Origin: Subtercola endophyticus
Lineage (GTDB): Bacteria > Actinomycetota > Actinomycetes > Actinomycetales > Microbacteriaceae
DNA: 64,000 nt
NCBI RefSeq assembly: GCF_021044565.1
Contig: NZ_CP087997.1
Span: 1,798,001 to 1,862,000 of the forward strand
Direction: 5' to 3'
In this document: positions 54,571 to 63,576 of the stretch, piece after piece
How the letters are laid out: each line of letters opens with the position of its first letter
Numbering within the stretch: the first letter of the stretch is position 1
Made by a program: the position numbers and the translations under genes
Notes under the pieces: generated by a model
What the model was told of the DNA's origin: nothing
The model's input: only the letters and a program-made list of their open reading frames with translations
The model's database searches: none

Positions 54571-55842
54571 TCAGCGACGCTGCGCCCGCTGCTTTCTCTG
54601 CACGACGAGAACGCTGAGGCCGGCACCGAGGAACAGCAGTGCCAGAACACCCGTGCCCGCGAGGAACGGCTCGGAGAGACCGGTCGCGGCGAGCGAGGTC
54701 GAAGCCGCGAGGGCCGTCGTTGTGGGCGTCGTCACCGGAACGACGATCGCCGGGTCGGTGACGGTCGGGGTGGGAGTAGGAGTGAGGGTGGGTGTGGGAG
54801 GCGTCACCGTGGCGGGAAACGCGGCCGCGATGATCGGCTCGGTGGTTGCAGCCATGAAATCCACACCGGCGGCGTTCGGGTGCAGTGACTTCTCGTCGAT
54901 GACGGGCGATCCGGTGGCGAACGACACATCGACGCCGTTGACGTACGGCGTGCTGTCGCAGGCGCTGTGGCCGGTCGAGTCTTCGAACGTCGGAACGTAG
55001 GTGAAACCCGACGCGGTCGAGAGCGACTTCACGAGGGCGGCGAGGTTGGTCTCGATAGTGTGCAAGAAGGGCGTCGGCGGCGTGGTGTCGTCACCGACCA
55101 CATCGGCGTCGGTGAACGGAAAGCTGTTCAGCTGGGTGATCGGCGAGAAGCAGTTGGAGGCGCCGAAGGCCGGCGCGATGGTCGGGTAGCCCAGCACGAA
55201 GATCTTGGCGTTGGGGGCGGAGGCCTTGACCGCCTCGTATGTCTGCGCGAGCGCCGTTTGGATGTCGGCGAAGCTCGCGGTGATCTGCGGGCCGAGGAAC
55301 GACTTGCAGTTGTTCTGCGCCGGCTCGAGCAGAAGCGGCCCTGCCGCCGTGGCCGCCGCACAGGCGCCAGCCACTTGGGTGAACTTCAGGTTGTTACCAC
55401 CGACGGTCAGCGTCACGATGTCGGTGCTGGCGCTCAGCGCCGTTATCTGCGGCGGAACACTCGTGGTCCTCGTTCCGTCCGTGACTGTCTGATTCTGGGT
55501 GGTGATGTTGTTGGCTGTTGCACCCGCGCACGTCACGTCGGTGAGGTTCAGGTCGAGGGCCGCAGCGAGCTGATGCGGATAGTTGTTCGACGACTGCCCG
55601 CAGCCGGCCGCGGGCTGGTCGGTCTGCGGGTCGACGCCGAGCCCCGACGAGTAGGAGTCCCCGAGCGCCACGTAGTTCAGCCCGGCGGTCGGCAGCGCGG
55701 CCGGGTCGACTGCGGCCGCGGTGCTCGCGCTGGCAGCGGCGGCAGGCACAACGATGAGCCCCGCGACAGCGACGGCCGAGACCACTATTCCCCACCGTTT
55801 CGCCCGGCCCATGCGGATTCGACTCGCCTGTGATGAAGTCAT
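54571..55842 (-). CDS. Secreted SGNH/GDSL hydrolase with LAATG cell-wall sorting signal
   Basis: 423 residues. Signal peptide (AVAVAGLIVVPAAAASAS), then block I GDSYSSG (catalytic Ser), block III GGNN, and a C-terminal EKSLHPN with the catalytic His; the Cys pattern (CGQSSNNYP, CAGATANN) follows Streptomyces-type esterases. A Thr/Pro linker leads to LAATG, a hydrophobic helix and a basic tail RKQRAQRR, matching class E sortase substrates (LAxTG). AGGAAC precedes the ATG. Likely a wall-anchored lipase or acetyl-esterase. Confidence 0.9.
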   Translation of the reverse strand: MTSSQASRIRMGRAKRWGIVVSAVAVAGLIVVPAAAASASTAAAVDPAALPTAGLNYVALGDSYSSGLGVDPQTDQPAAGCGQSSNNYPHQLAAALDLNLTDVTCAGATANNITTQNQTVTDGTRTTSVPPQITALSASTDIVTLTVGGNNLKFTQVAGACAAATAAGPLLLEPAQNNCKSFLGPQITASFADIQTALAQTYEAVKASAPNAKIFVLGYPTIAPAFGASNCFSPITQLNSFPFTDADVVGDDTTPPTPFLHTIETNLAALVKSLSTASGFTYVPTFEDSTGHSACDSTPYVNGVDVSFATGSPVIDEKSLHPNAAGVDFMAATTEPIIAAAFPATVTPPTPTLTPTPTPTVTDPAIVVPVTTPTTTALAASTSLAATGLSEPFLAGTGVLALLFLGAGLSVLVVQRKQRAQRR

Positions 55843-55919
55843 GGTGTTCCTCGTCTGAAAAGGAGCGGGTGCTCGTGGCAGGGCTGTCGCCTGCCGGTAC
55901 ATCTCGGGGTGCCCAAACA

Positions 55920-57281
55920 CTACCAGCGAAAGGCCCGGCCGTGGTGGCTTTCGGGGAGGTGCGCACCGGCCCCGAACATCCGTTCGCGAAGCGTTTGACC
56001 GGAATGTTCGGCAGGTGCCAAGCCGCGTGCACGGAGCACCGGCAGAATCAAGTCGATGAAGTCGTCATACGTTGCAGGTGTCAAATGCGGCTGAATCAAG
56101 AATCCGTCGGCGCCCGTTGCCAAAACGAACGCTTCGATCTGGTCGACCACGTCGTCCGGCGTGCCGACGAAGACGCTGCCGTTGATGCCCGTGGTACGAA
56201 AGTTCTCCAGAATGTCGCGCACCAGAGGTGCAGGGGTGCCGTCTTTGGCGAGATAACGTTCGAGGTTGCTCTGCCCCATTTCGGTGCTGGTCTGCGCGAG
56301 CGGCTTGTCGGGGTCGAGGGCCAGCAGGTCGACGCCCGTGTTGCCCGCATAGATCGCCGCCGCGCCCTCCTTGGTCGACATCGACAGCATTTCGTCGTAC
56401 TTCGCCACCGCCTCGGCGTGTGTCGGTGCGGTGATGAACAGGGCGCCGACGAGCAACTTGATCGAATCCGCGTCGCGACCCTGCGCGACGGCGCTCTCGC
56501 GAATGCCGGCGACATTCTTCGCCACCACCACCGGGTCGCCGCCGGCCAAGAAGACGGCTTCGGCATTGCGCCCGGCGAACTGCCGGCCCCGGCCCGAAGC
56601 ACCCGCCTGCACGAGCAGCGGCGTGCGTTGCGGCGAGGGCGGAACGTTCAGCAGCCCGTCCGTGCGAAAGTACTCACCCTCGTAGTGCACCACCCGCACC
56701 TTGTCGGGGTCGGCGTAGAGGGCGGCCGCCTTGTCGAGCACGAGGGCGTCGTCTTTCCACGAGCCCTCCCACAGGGCGAGGTTCACGTCGACGTATTCGT
56801 CGGCCATGTCGTACCGCAGGTCGTGCGAGATGAGATCTTTTCCCATCAGCGCGGCCGCGGTCGCTCCCGACGAGCCGGTCACAATGTTCCACCCGATGCG
56901 GCCGTCGGTGAAGTGGTCGAGCGTGGCGAAGCGTCGGGCGTTCGCGGCGGGAGGCTCCACCGTGGTCGAGGTGGTGAGAATGAACCCGAGATCGCTCGTC
57001 ACGGCCGCCATGGCGGTGATGATCGGCATCGGATCGCCGTGCGGTATGCCGCGCCCCTCGCGCACCGAGGCATCGATCAGCTCACCGTCGAGGGCGGGGT
57101 AGCCGTAGCTGTCGGCGAGAAACAGAAAATCGAAGTTCGCTGCTTCGAACTTCTGCGCCAACTCGGTCCAGTGGCGGATGCTCAGAAACTCAGCCGAGGT
57201 GTCGGAGGGGTGTTGCCAGGCCGAGCCGATGGTTCCGTTGGGGCCGATGTACTGAAAGATGCCGAGAATGAGCGGGTTCAT
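55920..57281 (-). CDS. LLM-class flavin-dependent monooxygenase (NtaA/SnaA/DszA family)
   Basis: 453 residues. TIM-barrel flavoprotein: SAWQHPSDTSAEFLSIRHWTELAQKFEAANFDFLFLAD, FATLDHFTDGRIGWNIVTGSSGATAAALMG, RTPLLVQAGASGRGRQFAGRNAEAVFLAG. These are the NtaA-type signatures; members oxidise chelators, sulfones or pristinamycin using reduced FMN from a partner reductase not seen here. ATG at 57281 fits the family start. Upstream are four 8-bp CGACAG repeats in the gap to the divergent ABC exporter. Confidence 0.9.
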   Translation of the reverse strand: MNPLILGIFQYIGPNGTIGSAWQHPSDTSAEFLSIRHWTELAQKFEAANFDFLFLADSYGYPALDGELIDASVREGRGIPHGDPMPIITAMAAVTSDLGFILTTSTTVEPPAANARRFATLDHFTDGRIGWNIVTGSSGATAAALMGKDLISHDLRYDMADEYVDVNLALWEGSWKDDALVLDKAAALYADPDKVRVVHYEGEYFRTDGLLNVPPSPQRTPLLVQAGASGRGRQFAGRNAEAVFLAGGDPVVVAKNVAGIRESAVAQGRDADSIKLLVGALFITAPTHAEAVAKYDEMLSMSTKEGAAAIYAGNTGVDLLALDPDKPLAQTSTEMGQSNLERYLAKDGTPAPLVRDILENFRTTGINGSVFVGTPDDVVDQIEAFVLATGADGFLIQPHLTPATYDDFIDLILPVLRARGLAPAEHSGQTLRERMFGAGAHLPESHHGRAFRW

Positions 57282-57326
57282 GCATCCATCTACCCACACA
57301 GACATTTCGGGCAGGTGTCGACGGAT

Positions 57327-57358
57327 CGACAGCTCGACAGTTCGACAGTTCGACAGCG
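57327..57358. repeat. Four tandem 8-bp CGACAGNN units between divergent genes
   Basis: CGACAGCT, CGACAGTT, CGACAGTT, CGACAGCG. They lie 46 bp upstream of the monooxygenase start and 78 bp upstream of the ABC exporter start. Candidate binding array for a shared regulator or a slippage tract. Confidence 0.6.
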
Positions 57359-57435
57359 AATCGATCACCGTCACGCGTCACGCGCAATTGGGCCCGAATA
57401 GTTCGCAAGGCTAACGACCGACGTACAATCGAGTG

Positions 57436-60400
57436 ATGTCTGCCGAGCCCGAATCCCCCGCACCTCTGGGCTGGTTGCGCCGCCTCTGGCAGTACATGAC
57501 GCGTCATCGCCGCAGTCTGTACCTGTCGCTTGCAGCAGCTCTGCTGGGCAGCGCCTGTCAGGTGGTTGTGCCGCTCGTGGCCCGGCAGATCGTCGACAAC
57601 GTCATTCTGGTTCAGGATGCCCCTCTGCTGCCCTGGCTCGGGTTGCTGCTCGCGTTGTCGGCCGCCGTCTTCTTCTTCGCCTACGTTCGCCGTTACCGCG
57701 GTGGTGAGGTCGCCCTCGAGGTGCAGAACGACCTGCGCAATGACATGCACGACCACCTGCAGTCGATGGACTTCGCGAGCCTCGACCGCATGTCGACCGG
57801 CCAGCTGGTGTCGCGCGCGAACTCCGACTCCACTCTCGTGCAGAGCCTGCTGAACATGCTGCCGCTGATGAGCGGCAACGTGATTCTGATGGTGCTGTCG
57901 CTCGTGGTGATGTTCATCTTGTCGTGGCCGCTGGCGCTCGTGGCGCTGGTGGTCACTCCCCTGCTCGTGCTCATCTCGTACCGCATGCGCAATCGGGTTT
58001 TTCCGGCCACGTGGGATGCCCAGCAGCGCGAGGGCGAGGTCGCCGAGATCGTCGACGAAGACGTCAACGGCGTGCGCGTGGTGAAGGCGTTCGGGCGCGA
58101 GAAGCTCGAGGTCGAGCGCATGGTGGAGGTGTCGAGCACCCTCTACGGTTCGCAGATGCGAGCGGTGCGCATCCAGTCGCGGTACCAGCCACTGCTCGAG
58201 GCGGTGCCGGTGCTCGCGCAGGTGGCAGTGCTGGCGTTCGGCGGCTGGCTGGCGCTGAACAATCAACTCACGCTCGGTACGTTTCTGGCGTTCTCTGCCT
58301 ATGTGGCGCAGCTCATGGCGCCGGCACGCATGCTGGCCGGCGTGCTGACCATCGGCCAGCAGGCGCGAGTGGGCATCGAGCGCATCTTTCAGCTGCTCGA
58401 TCGGCCGCCCGCAATTGTGGATGCGCCCGACGCTGTTGCGTTGCCGGCCGCAGCCGGGGGCCGCATCGATTTCGACGGGGTGACGTTCGGGTACGACCCC
58501 GGGCATCCGGTGCTCGACGGCTTCGACCTGCACATCGAGCCGGGCGAGCGCGTCGCGCTGGTCGGGGCCAGCGGAAGCGGAAAATCGACCGTCGCCGCCC
58601 TCATCTCGCGCTTCTACGACCCACTCGCCGGCTCGGTGAGCGTCGAAGGGGTCGACGTTCGGCATGCGACCCTGTCTTCGCTGCGCGGCTCGGTCGGCGT
58701 GGTCTTCGAAGAGAGCTTTCTGTTCTCCGACTCGGTGCGCTCGAACATCGCCTACGGCCGGCCTGATGCGAGCGACGACGAGGTGATCGCCGCGGCGCGC
58801 ATCGCTCAGGCCGACGGGTTCATCGATCGGCTCCCCCGCGGTTACGACACCGTGGTCGGCGAGCGCGGGCTCAGCCTCTCGGGGGGCCAGCGACAGCGCA
58901 TCGCGCTCGCCCGCGCGATTCTGTGCGACCCGCGAATTCTGATTCTCGACGACGCCACCAGCGCCATCGACGCGAAAACCGAAGAGCTCATCCACGATGG
59001 CTTGAGCCACACGCTCTCGAACCGCACCGTGCTGCTCATCGCGCACCGCGAGTCCACGCTGCACCTGGCCGACCGCATCGTGCTGGTCGAGCACGGGCGC
59101 GTCGCCGACCACGGCACGCACGACGAGCTGCGCGAGCGCAACGCGACCTACCGCGGGCTGCTCTCGGGCCTCGACGACGAGACGCGCGCGGCTGTTGCAG
59201 ATGGCCGCATCGAGGTTCTGGCCGACCTCACGGCCGATGGCACCTCTCTGGCCGAAGCGGAGTGGGAGCTCGCGAACGGCGAGTTCGACGCGCCGGCGGA
59301 TGCCCGGGCATCCACTTCGGCCGCGGCTACCTCGCCGAGCCGCAACCGCTCTGGCTTCAGTGGCGCGGCCTCGGGCGGCGCAAGCGGCGGCGGCGGCGAG
59401 GGCGAAGCAGGCGGCGCAGGCGGTGGCGCCGCGACATCGAGCGCCGGCACTCCCCGCCCGCGCACCGTCACCGGCCGGGCCAGTCTCGGCGCCGGACTCG
59501 GCGGGCGCGGGGGCGGCCGCGGCGGCGGCGCGGGCATGGCCTCGTTCCTCGCGCCCACGCCCGAGCTGCTCGCCAACGTGGCGAAGCTGCCGCCCGTGCG
59601 TGACATTGCCACCCTCGACGTCGAGCACGAGACCACGCACGACAAGCGGTTCAGTCTGCTGCGGCTGCTGAGCGAATTCCGTCGCCCGCTCGCGCTCGGG
59701 CTCGTGCTGGTGGTCATCGATGCGGTCGCCGGGCTGCTCGGCCCGGTACTCGTGAAGACCGGCATCGACGACGGTGTGCAGGCGGGCTCTGCGGCGGTGC
59801 TCTTCGCGGCATCCGGGCTCTACCTGCTCGTGACCCTCGCCGACTTGCTCGACGAGGTGGCTTCGACATTCGTCACCGGGCGTATCGCCCAGCGCGTGAT
59901 GCTCTCGCTGCGCATTCGCATCTGGTCGCAACTGCAGCGGCTGTCGCTCGACTACTACGAGCGCGAGATGGCCGGGCGAGTGATGACCCGCATGACCACC
60001 GACGTCGACCAGTTCGAGTCGCTCATTCAGAACGGTCTGCTCTCGGCGCTCGTCTCGGTCGTGACCTTCGTGGGCGTCGGCATCGCGTTGCTGACGGTGA
60101 ACTTCGAGCTCGGGTTGTGCACGCTCTCGGTGGTGATTCCGCTGGCGATCGCCACCGTGTGGTTCAGGCAGCGCTCGTCGAAGCTCTACGACGTATCGCG
60201 CGAGCGCATCGCCATCGTCAACGCCGACTTTCAAGAGAGCCTCTCGGGCGTTCGCGAGTCGCAGGCGTTCACGCACGAGGCCGCGACCATGGCACGCTTT
60301 CACGGGCTCGGCCGCAACTACCTGCAGTCGCGCATCGCGGCGCAGAAGCTGGTGGCGACGTACTTTCCGTTCGTGCAGTTCTTGTCGGGCGTGGCCGACG

Positions 60401-61464
60401 TCATCGTGCTCGGCGTGGGCGCCGGGCTCATCGCGTCGGGTGAGCTGAGTTCGGGCGCGCTGATCGCGTTCATCCTCTACATCGACATGTTCTTCTCCCC
60501 CATTCAGCAGCTGTCGCAGGTGTTCGATTCGTGGCAGCAGACGCGCGTGTCGGTGGGGCGCATCTCCGACCTGATGGCACTCGAGACGCTGACACCCGAG
60601 GCCGAGCATCCGGTTGTTCCCGGGCGGCTGTCGGGCGCGCTCACGCTCTCGAACGTGCGGTTCGCCTACCCCTCGGCGCCACTCGTGCGCGCGGGCGGTT
60701 CGTCTGCCCCGCTGCTCGGGCCGTCGGATGCCCGGCCGATCATCAGCGAAGATGCCACCTTCACGAAGCCTCCCGAGGCGCTGCGCGGCATCGACCTGCA
60801 CGTTGCCCCTCGCGAGACGCTCGCGCTCGTCGGCGAGACCGGTGCCGGAAAGTCGACCGTGATGAAGCTGCTGGCGCGCTTCTACGACGTGGATTCGGGC
60901 CAGGTGCTGGTCGACGGAATGGATGTTCGCAGCCTCGACCTCGTGGCCTTCCGCCGCCAGCTCGGTTACGTGCCGCAGGAGGCGTTCTTGTTCACCGGAA
61001 CCGTGCGCGAGAACATCGCCTACGGACGGCCCACCGCCTCGCTCGCGGAGGTGCAGGCCGCCGCGCGCGCGGTCGGCGCGGACGAGTTCGTCGCGCAGCT
61101 GACCGATGGCTACGAGCACGAGCTCACCGAGCGCGGGCGCTCGCTCTCGGCGGGGCAACGTCAGCTGATCGCACTCGCGCGTGCGCAGCTGGTCGACCCG
61201 GCCATCCTGCTGCTCGACGAGGCGACCTCGAACCTCGACCTCGCCACCGAATCCCGCGTGACTGCTGCGATGCAGCGCGTGTCGGAGGGGCGAACCACCA
61301 TCGTGATCGCGCACCGCCTGCAGACCGCACGGGCGGCCGACCGCATCGCCGTGCTGCACGACGGACGCATCGCCGAGGTCGGTTCGCACGACGAACTCCT
61401 GGCCGCCGGTGGCCGCTATGCCACCATGTGGCAGGCCTTCGAGGTCGCCGAGCGCCCCGCCTGA
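57436..61464 (+). CDS. Single-chain ABC exporter (two TMD-NBD halves fused)
   Basis: 1342 residues, twice a normal half-transporter. Half 1: six membrane helices, Walker A GASGSGKST (about 377), signature LSGGQRQR (about 480), Walker B ILILDDATSAID, where Asp replaces the catalytic Glu. A Gly/Ser/Arg linker of about 100 residues follows. Half 2: six helices, GETGAGKST (about 1133), LSAGQRQL (about 1236), LLLDEATSNLD with Glu intact. The degenerate Walker B and the degenerate signature belong to the same composite ATP site, as in heterodimeric exporters such as TM287/288. TACAAT lies 6 nt before ATG. Likely a drug or lipid exporter. Confidence 0.93.
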   Translation: MSAEPESPAPLGWLRRLWQYMTRHRRSLYLSLAAALLGSACQVVVPLVARQIVDNVILVQDAPLLPWLGLLLALSAAVFFFAYVRRYRGGEVALEVQNDLRNDMHDHLQSMDFASLDRMSTGQLVSRANSDSTLVQSLLNMLPLMSGNVILMVLSLVVMFILSWPLALVALVVTPLLVLISYRMRNRVFPATWDAQQREGEVAEIVDEDVNGVRVVKAFGREKLEVERMVEVSSTLYGSQMRAVRIQSRYQPLLEAVPVLAQVAVLAFGGWLALNNQLTLGTFLAFSAYVAQLMAPARMLAGVLTIGQQARVGIERIFQLLDRPPAIVDAPDAVALPAAAGGRIDFDGVTFGYDPGHPVLDGFDLHIEPGERVALVGASGSGKSTVAALISRFYDPLAGSVSVEGVDVRHATLSSLRGSVGVVFEESFLFSDSVRSNIAYGRPDASDDEVIAAARIAQADGFIDRLPRGYDTVVGERGLSLSGGQRQRIALARAILCDPRILILDDATSAIDAKTEELIHDGLSHTLSNRTVLLIAHRESTLHLADRIVLVEHGRVADHGTHDELRERNATYRGLLSGLDDETRAAVADGRIEVLADLTADGTSLAEAEWELANGEFDAPADARASTSAAATSPSRNRSGFSGAASGGASGGGGEGEAGGAGGGAATSSAGTPRPRTVTGRASLGAGLGGRGGGRGGGAGMASFLAPTPELLANVAKLPPVRDIATLDVEHETTHDKRFSLLRLLSEFRRPLALGLVLVVIDAVAGLLGPVLVKTGIDDGVQAGSAAVLFAASGLYLLVTLADLLDEVASTFVTGRIAQRVMLSLRIRIWSQLQRLSLDYYEREMAGRVMTRMTTDVDQFESLIQNGLLSALVSVVTFVGVGIALLTVNFELGLCTLSVVIPLAIATVWFRQRSSKLYDVSRERIAIVNADFQESLSGVRESQAFTHEAATMARFHGLGRNYLQSRIAAQKLVATYFPFVQFLSGVADVIVLGVGAGLIASGELSSGALIAFILYIDMFFSPIQQLSQVFDSWQQTRVSVGRISDLMALETLTPEAEHPVVPGRLSGALTLSNVRFAYPSAPLVRAGGSSAPLLGPSDARPIISEDATFTKPPEALRGIDLHVAPRETLALVGETGAGKSTVMKLLARFYDVDSGQVLVDGMDVRSLDLVAFRRQLGYVPQEAFLFTGTVRENIAYGRPTASLAEVQAAARAVGADEFVAQLTDGYEHELTERGRSLSAGQRQLIALARAQLVDPAILLLDEATSNLDLATESRVTAAMQRVSEGRTTIVIAHRLQTARAADRIAVLHDGRIAEVGSHDELLAAGGRYATMWQAFEVAERPA

Positions 61465-61575
61465 CCCGCGCTTCCCTCGCCCTCCCCTTTCGCGCCCCGC
61501 CTGACCCGCGCGTCCCGAAGCCCTCGCCCTCCGAGCCCCGCCCTTCCCTCCCGCGCGTCGCCCGCGACCAGTTCT

Positions 61576-61652
61576 GCGGTGGTCTGGCGCACGTGCGGTG
61601 GTTCGGCTCTTCCGCGGTGGTTCGAACTACCGCGGAAGAGCCAAACTACCGC
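61576..61652. repeat. 19-bp-periodic palindromic element, copy 2
   Basis: Half-unit GCGGTGGT at 61576, 61595 and 61614, then inverted AACTACCGC at 61625 and 61644 around TTCGAA (61621-61626). Spacer GGCTCTTCC pairs with GGAAGAGCC. Sequence and geometry match copy 1 at 42897 while spacers differ. It overlaps the stop codon (TAG, complement of 61646-61648) of the amidohydrolase. Confidence 0.85.
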
Positions 61653-63463
61653 GGGCGCCCGAACGAGGCGCGGGGAACGAGGCTGCCGGCGAAGTAGGTG
61701 GCGAGCACGCGGGTGGCGGCGAGTTCTTCGGGAGTGACGGCATAGGGGTCGCGATCGATCACGATGAGGTCGGCGTACTTGCCGGGCTCGATGCTGCCGA
61801 CGATTTCTTCGGCGAAGAGCTGTTTCGCCGCGGCAGTGGTGTGGGCCCGCAGCGCGTCGTCGATTCCGATGCCGACGAGTGCGCCGTCATTGGTCGCCCC
61901 CGCACCGCCCGCCGCCAGACCGCCCACACCCGCAGCGCCCGCGCCCGCGCCCGCGCCGGCCACGCTGCCACCCACGCGGTTGCCCGTGGCGCCCGCGCCC
62001 TCCGCGTCGCCCGCGCCCGCCGCCGCGCTTGCCGCGCCGCCGAAACCCCCAGCGGAGGTCAGCAGCCGCCCACTGCGCGTGCGCCGCGTCATCGCGGTCG
62101 CCATGTTGCGGAACGGCTCCAGCGGCGTAACCGTTCCGTCGTTGTGAAAGGTCGGCGCGAGCCCCGCCGCGATCGCCGCCGCGCTGTCGGCCCAGCGTCC
62201 GCCGTGTTCCGGCCCGAACAGGTCGTCGACAAGCACATCACCCCAGTAGTACAGGTGGTCCGAGAAGATGCTCACGACAACGCCGAGCGCGGCAGCCCGC
62301 GCGAACTGCGAAGCCGTCATGGCACCGACATGCTCGAGCCGAAAACGATGGTCGGTCAGGGAGTTCTCTTCGATGACCTGCTGCCAGGCATCCAGTGTCG
62401 CGTCGATCGCCAGATCGCCGTGGGCGTGACAGGCCAATTGCCAGCCTGCCGCCGCGTACTGCCGTGAGATCGCCAGAATCTGAGCGCTGTCGAAGTTGAG
62501 CGCGCCGTGGTGGCCCGGCTCGAGCCCCATCGCCCGCGTCGCGGCGGTGTCGAGATAGGGGTACGACGTAGCGATGTTGCCGATCCACGGCGATCCGTCT
62601 GCCCAGGTCTTGACGCCGATCTGCCGCACGACGTCGTCGCCGTTCTCGAGCGCGACACTGGCGCGAGCCCCCGGGGCCGACATCTCGTACAACCGCAAGC
62701 GCACGGTGAGTGGATGCTCGGCCCGCACCGCCTCGAGCCCCGCCTGTGTCGACGCCTCCCACGACAGGTCGGCGATCGTCGTCACTCCCGCCGCATTCGT
62801 GCGGGCGACCTCGTCACGGAACACCCGCACGAAATCGCCCCGCGCTTGCAGCAGAACCGGGCTGCACACCTGAAACACCGCGCCGGCCTCGTATCCCACG
62901 CCGGTCAGGTGCCCCTGCGCATCACGCCCGAAGCTCGACCCGGCAGGATCCGGCGTGCTGTCGTCGAGACCCGCGGCTCGCGCCGCCGCACTGTTGAAAA
63001 ACACCGAGTGCCCCGAGTTGTGCAGAATCACCAGCGGAATCGCTCCCGCCAGGGCGTCCAGGCTCTGTATCGTCGGGTTGACGAGGCCCTTCTGCAGCAA
63101 CGGATCCCACCCGTTCGCAAACACGCCGACCGGTCGCTCGGCGAGCGCCGCCGTCAGTGCCGCCGTCACCTCATCGGCCGTCGCCAGCGTCACCGGCCTG
63201 ATGTCGAGCACATAGTCGCTCAGCAGCACAGCCGCCGACGACGGATGCCCGTGGGGCTCGATGAGCCCCGGCATCAGGCAGCTCTGCCCCAGCTCCACGA
63301 CCTCGGTGTCGCCGTCGGCGAGCCCACGCAGCTCAGCCTCGCTGCCCACAGCACGAATGCGATCATCCACCACCAGCACCGCCTCGGCGGGCGCACCCGC
63401 CGCCGGGTCGTGCCCGCCTTCGGCCATGGTGACGATGCGGCCGACGAAAAGAAGGGAGGTCAT
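61646..63463 (-). CDS. Amidohydrolase, YtcJ-like (amidohydrolase_3)
   Basis: 605 residues. CLMPGLIEPHGHP (metal-binding HGH in place of HxH), the carboxylated-Lys region replaced by GVKTWADGSPW, HAHGDLAIDATLDAW and RLEHVGAM, then a C-terminal PGKYADLIVIDRDP typical of the YtcJ branch. A Gly/Ala-only insert of about 60 residues (coded by 61876-62070) breaks the barrel's C-terminal part. The last residues and stop codon lie in a palindromic repeat. TAGGCT is 7 nt before the ATG. Substrate unknown. Confidence 0.88.
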   Translation of the reverse strand: MTSLLFVGRIVTMAEGGHDPAAGAPAEAVLVVDDRIRAVGSEAELRGLADGDTEVVELGQSCLMPGLIEPHGHPSSAAVLLSDYVLDIRPVTLATADEVTAALTAALAERPVGVFANGWDPLLQKGLVNPTIQSLDALAGAIPLVILHNSGHSVFFNSAAARAAGLDDSTPDPAGSSFGRDAQGHLTGVGYEAGAVFQVCSPVLLQARGDFVRVFRDEVARTNAAGVTTIADLSWEASTQAGLEAVRAEHPLTVRLRLYEMSAPGARASVALENGDDVVRQIGVKTWADGSPWIGNIATSYPYLDTAATRAMGLEPGHHGALNFDSAQILAISRQYAAAGWQLACHAHGDLAIDATLDAWQQVIEENSLTDHRFRLEHVGAMTASQFARAAALGVVVSIFSDHLYYWGDVLVDDLFGPEHGGRWADSAAAIAAGLAPTFHNDGTVTPLEPFRNMATAMTRRTRSGRLLTSAGGFGGAASAAAGAGDAEGAGATGNRVGGSVAGAGAGAGAAGVGGLAAGGAGATNDGALVGIGIDDALRAHTTAAAKQLFAEEIVGSIEPGKYADLIVIDRDPYAVTPEELAATRVLATYFAGSLVPRASFGRPR

Positions 63464-63576
63464 GGTCGTCAGCCTAGCCAGGTGACGAACGCCGGATGCG
63501 GTGGGCGACCTCTCACGAATAAGATGCTGATGAGCCTGCCTCAGCGGCCGGCCTCGACACTGCTCGAAAGGTTCTC

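Noticed and set aside
57190..61389. A 1399-codon open frame on the minus strand opposite the ABC exporter
   Set aside because: Composition is His/Arg/Glu/Gln-rich with no domain, it is the codon-bias shadow of the exporter, and it has no start signals.
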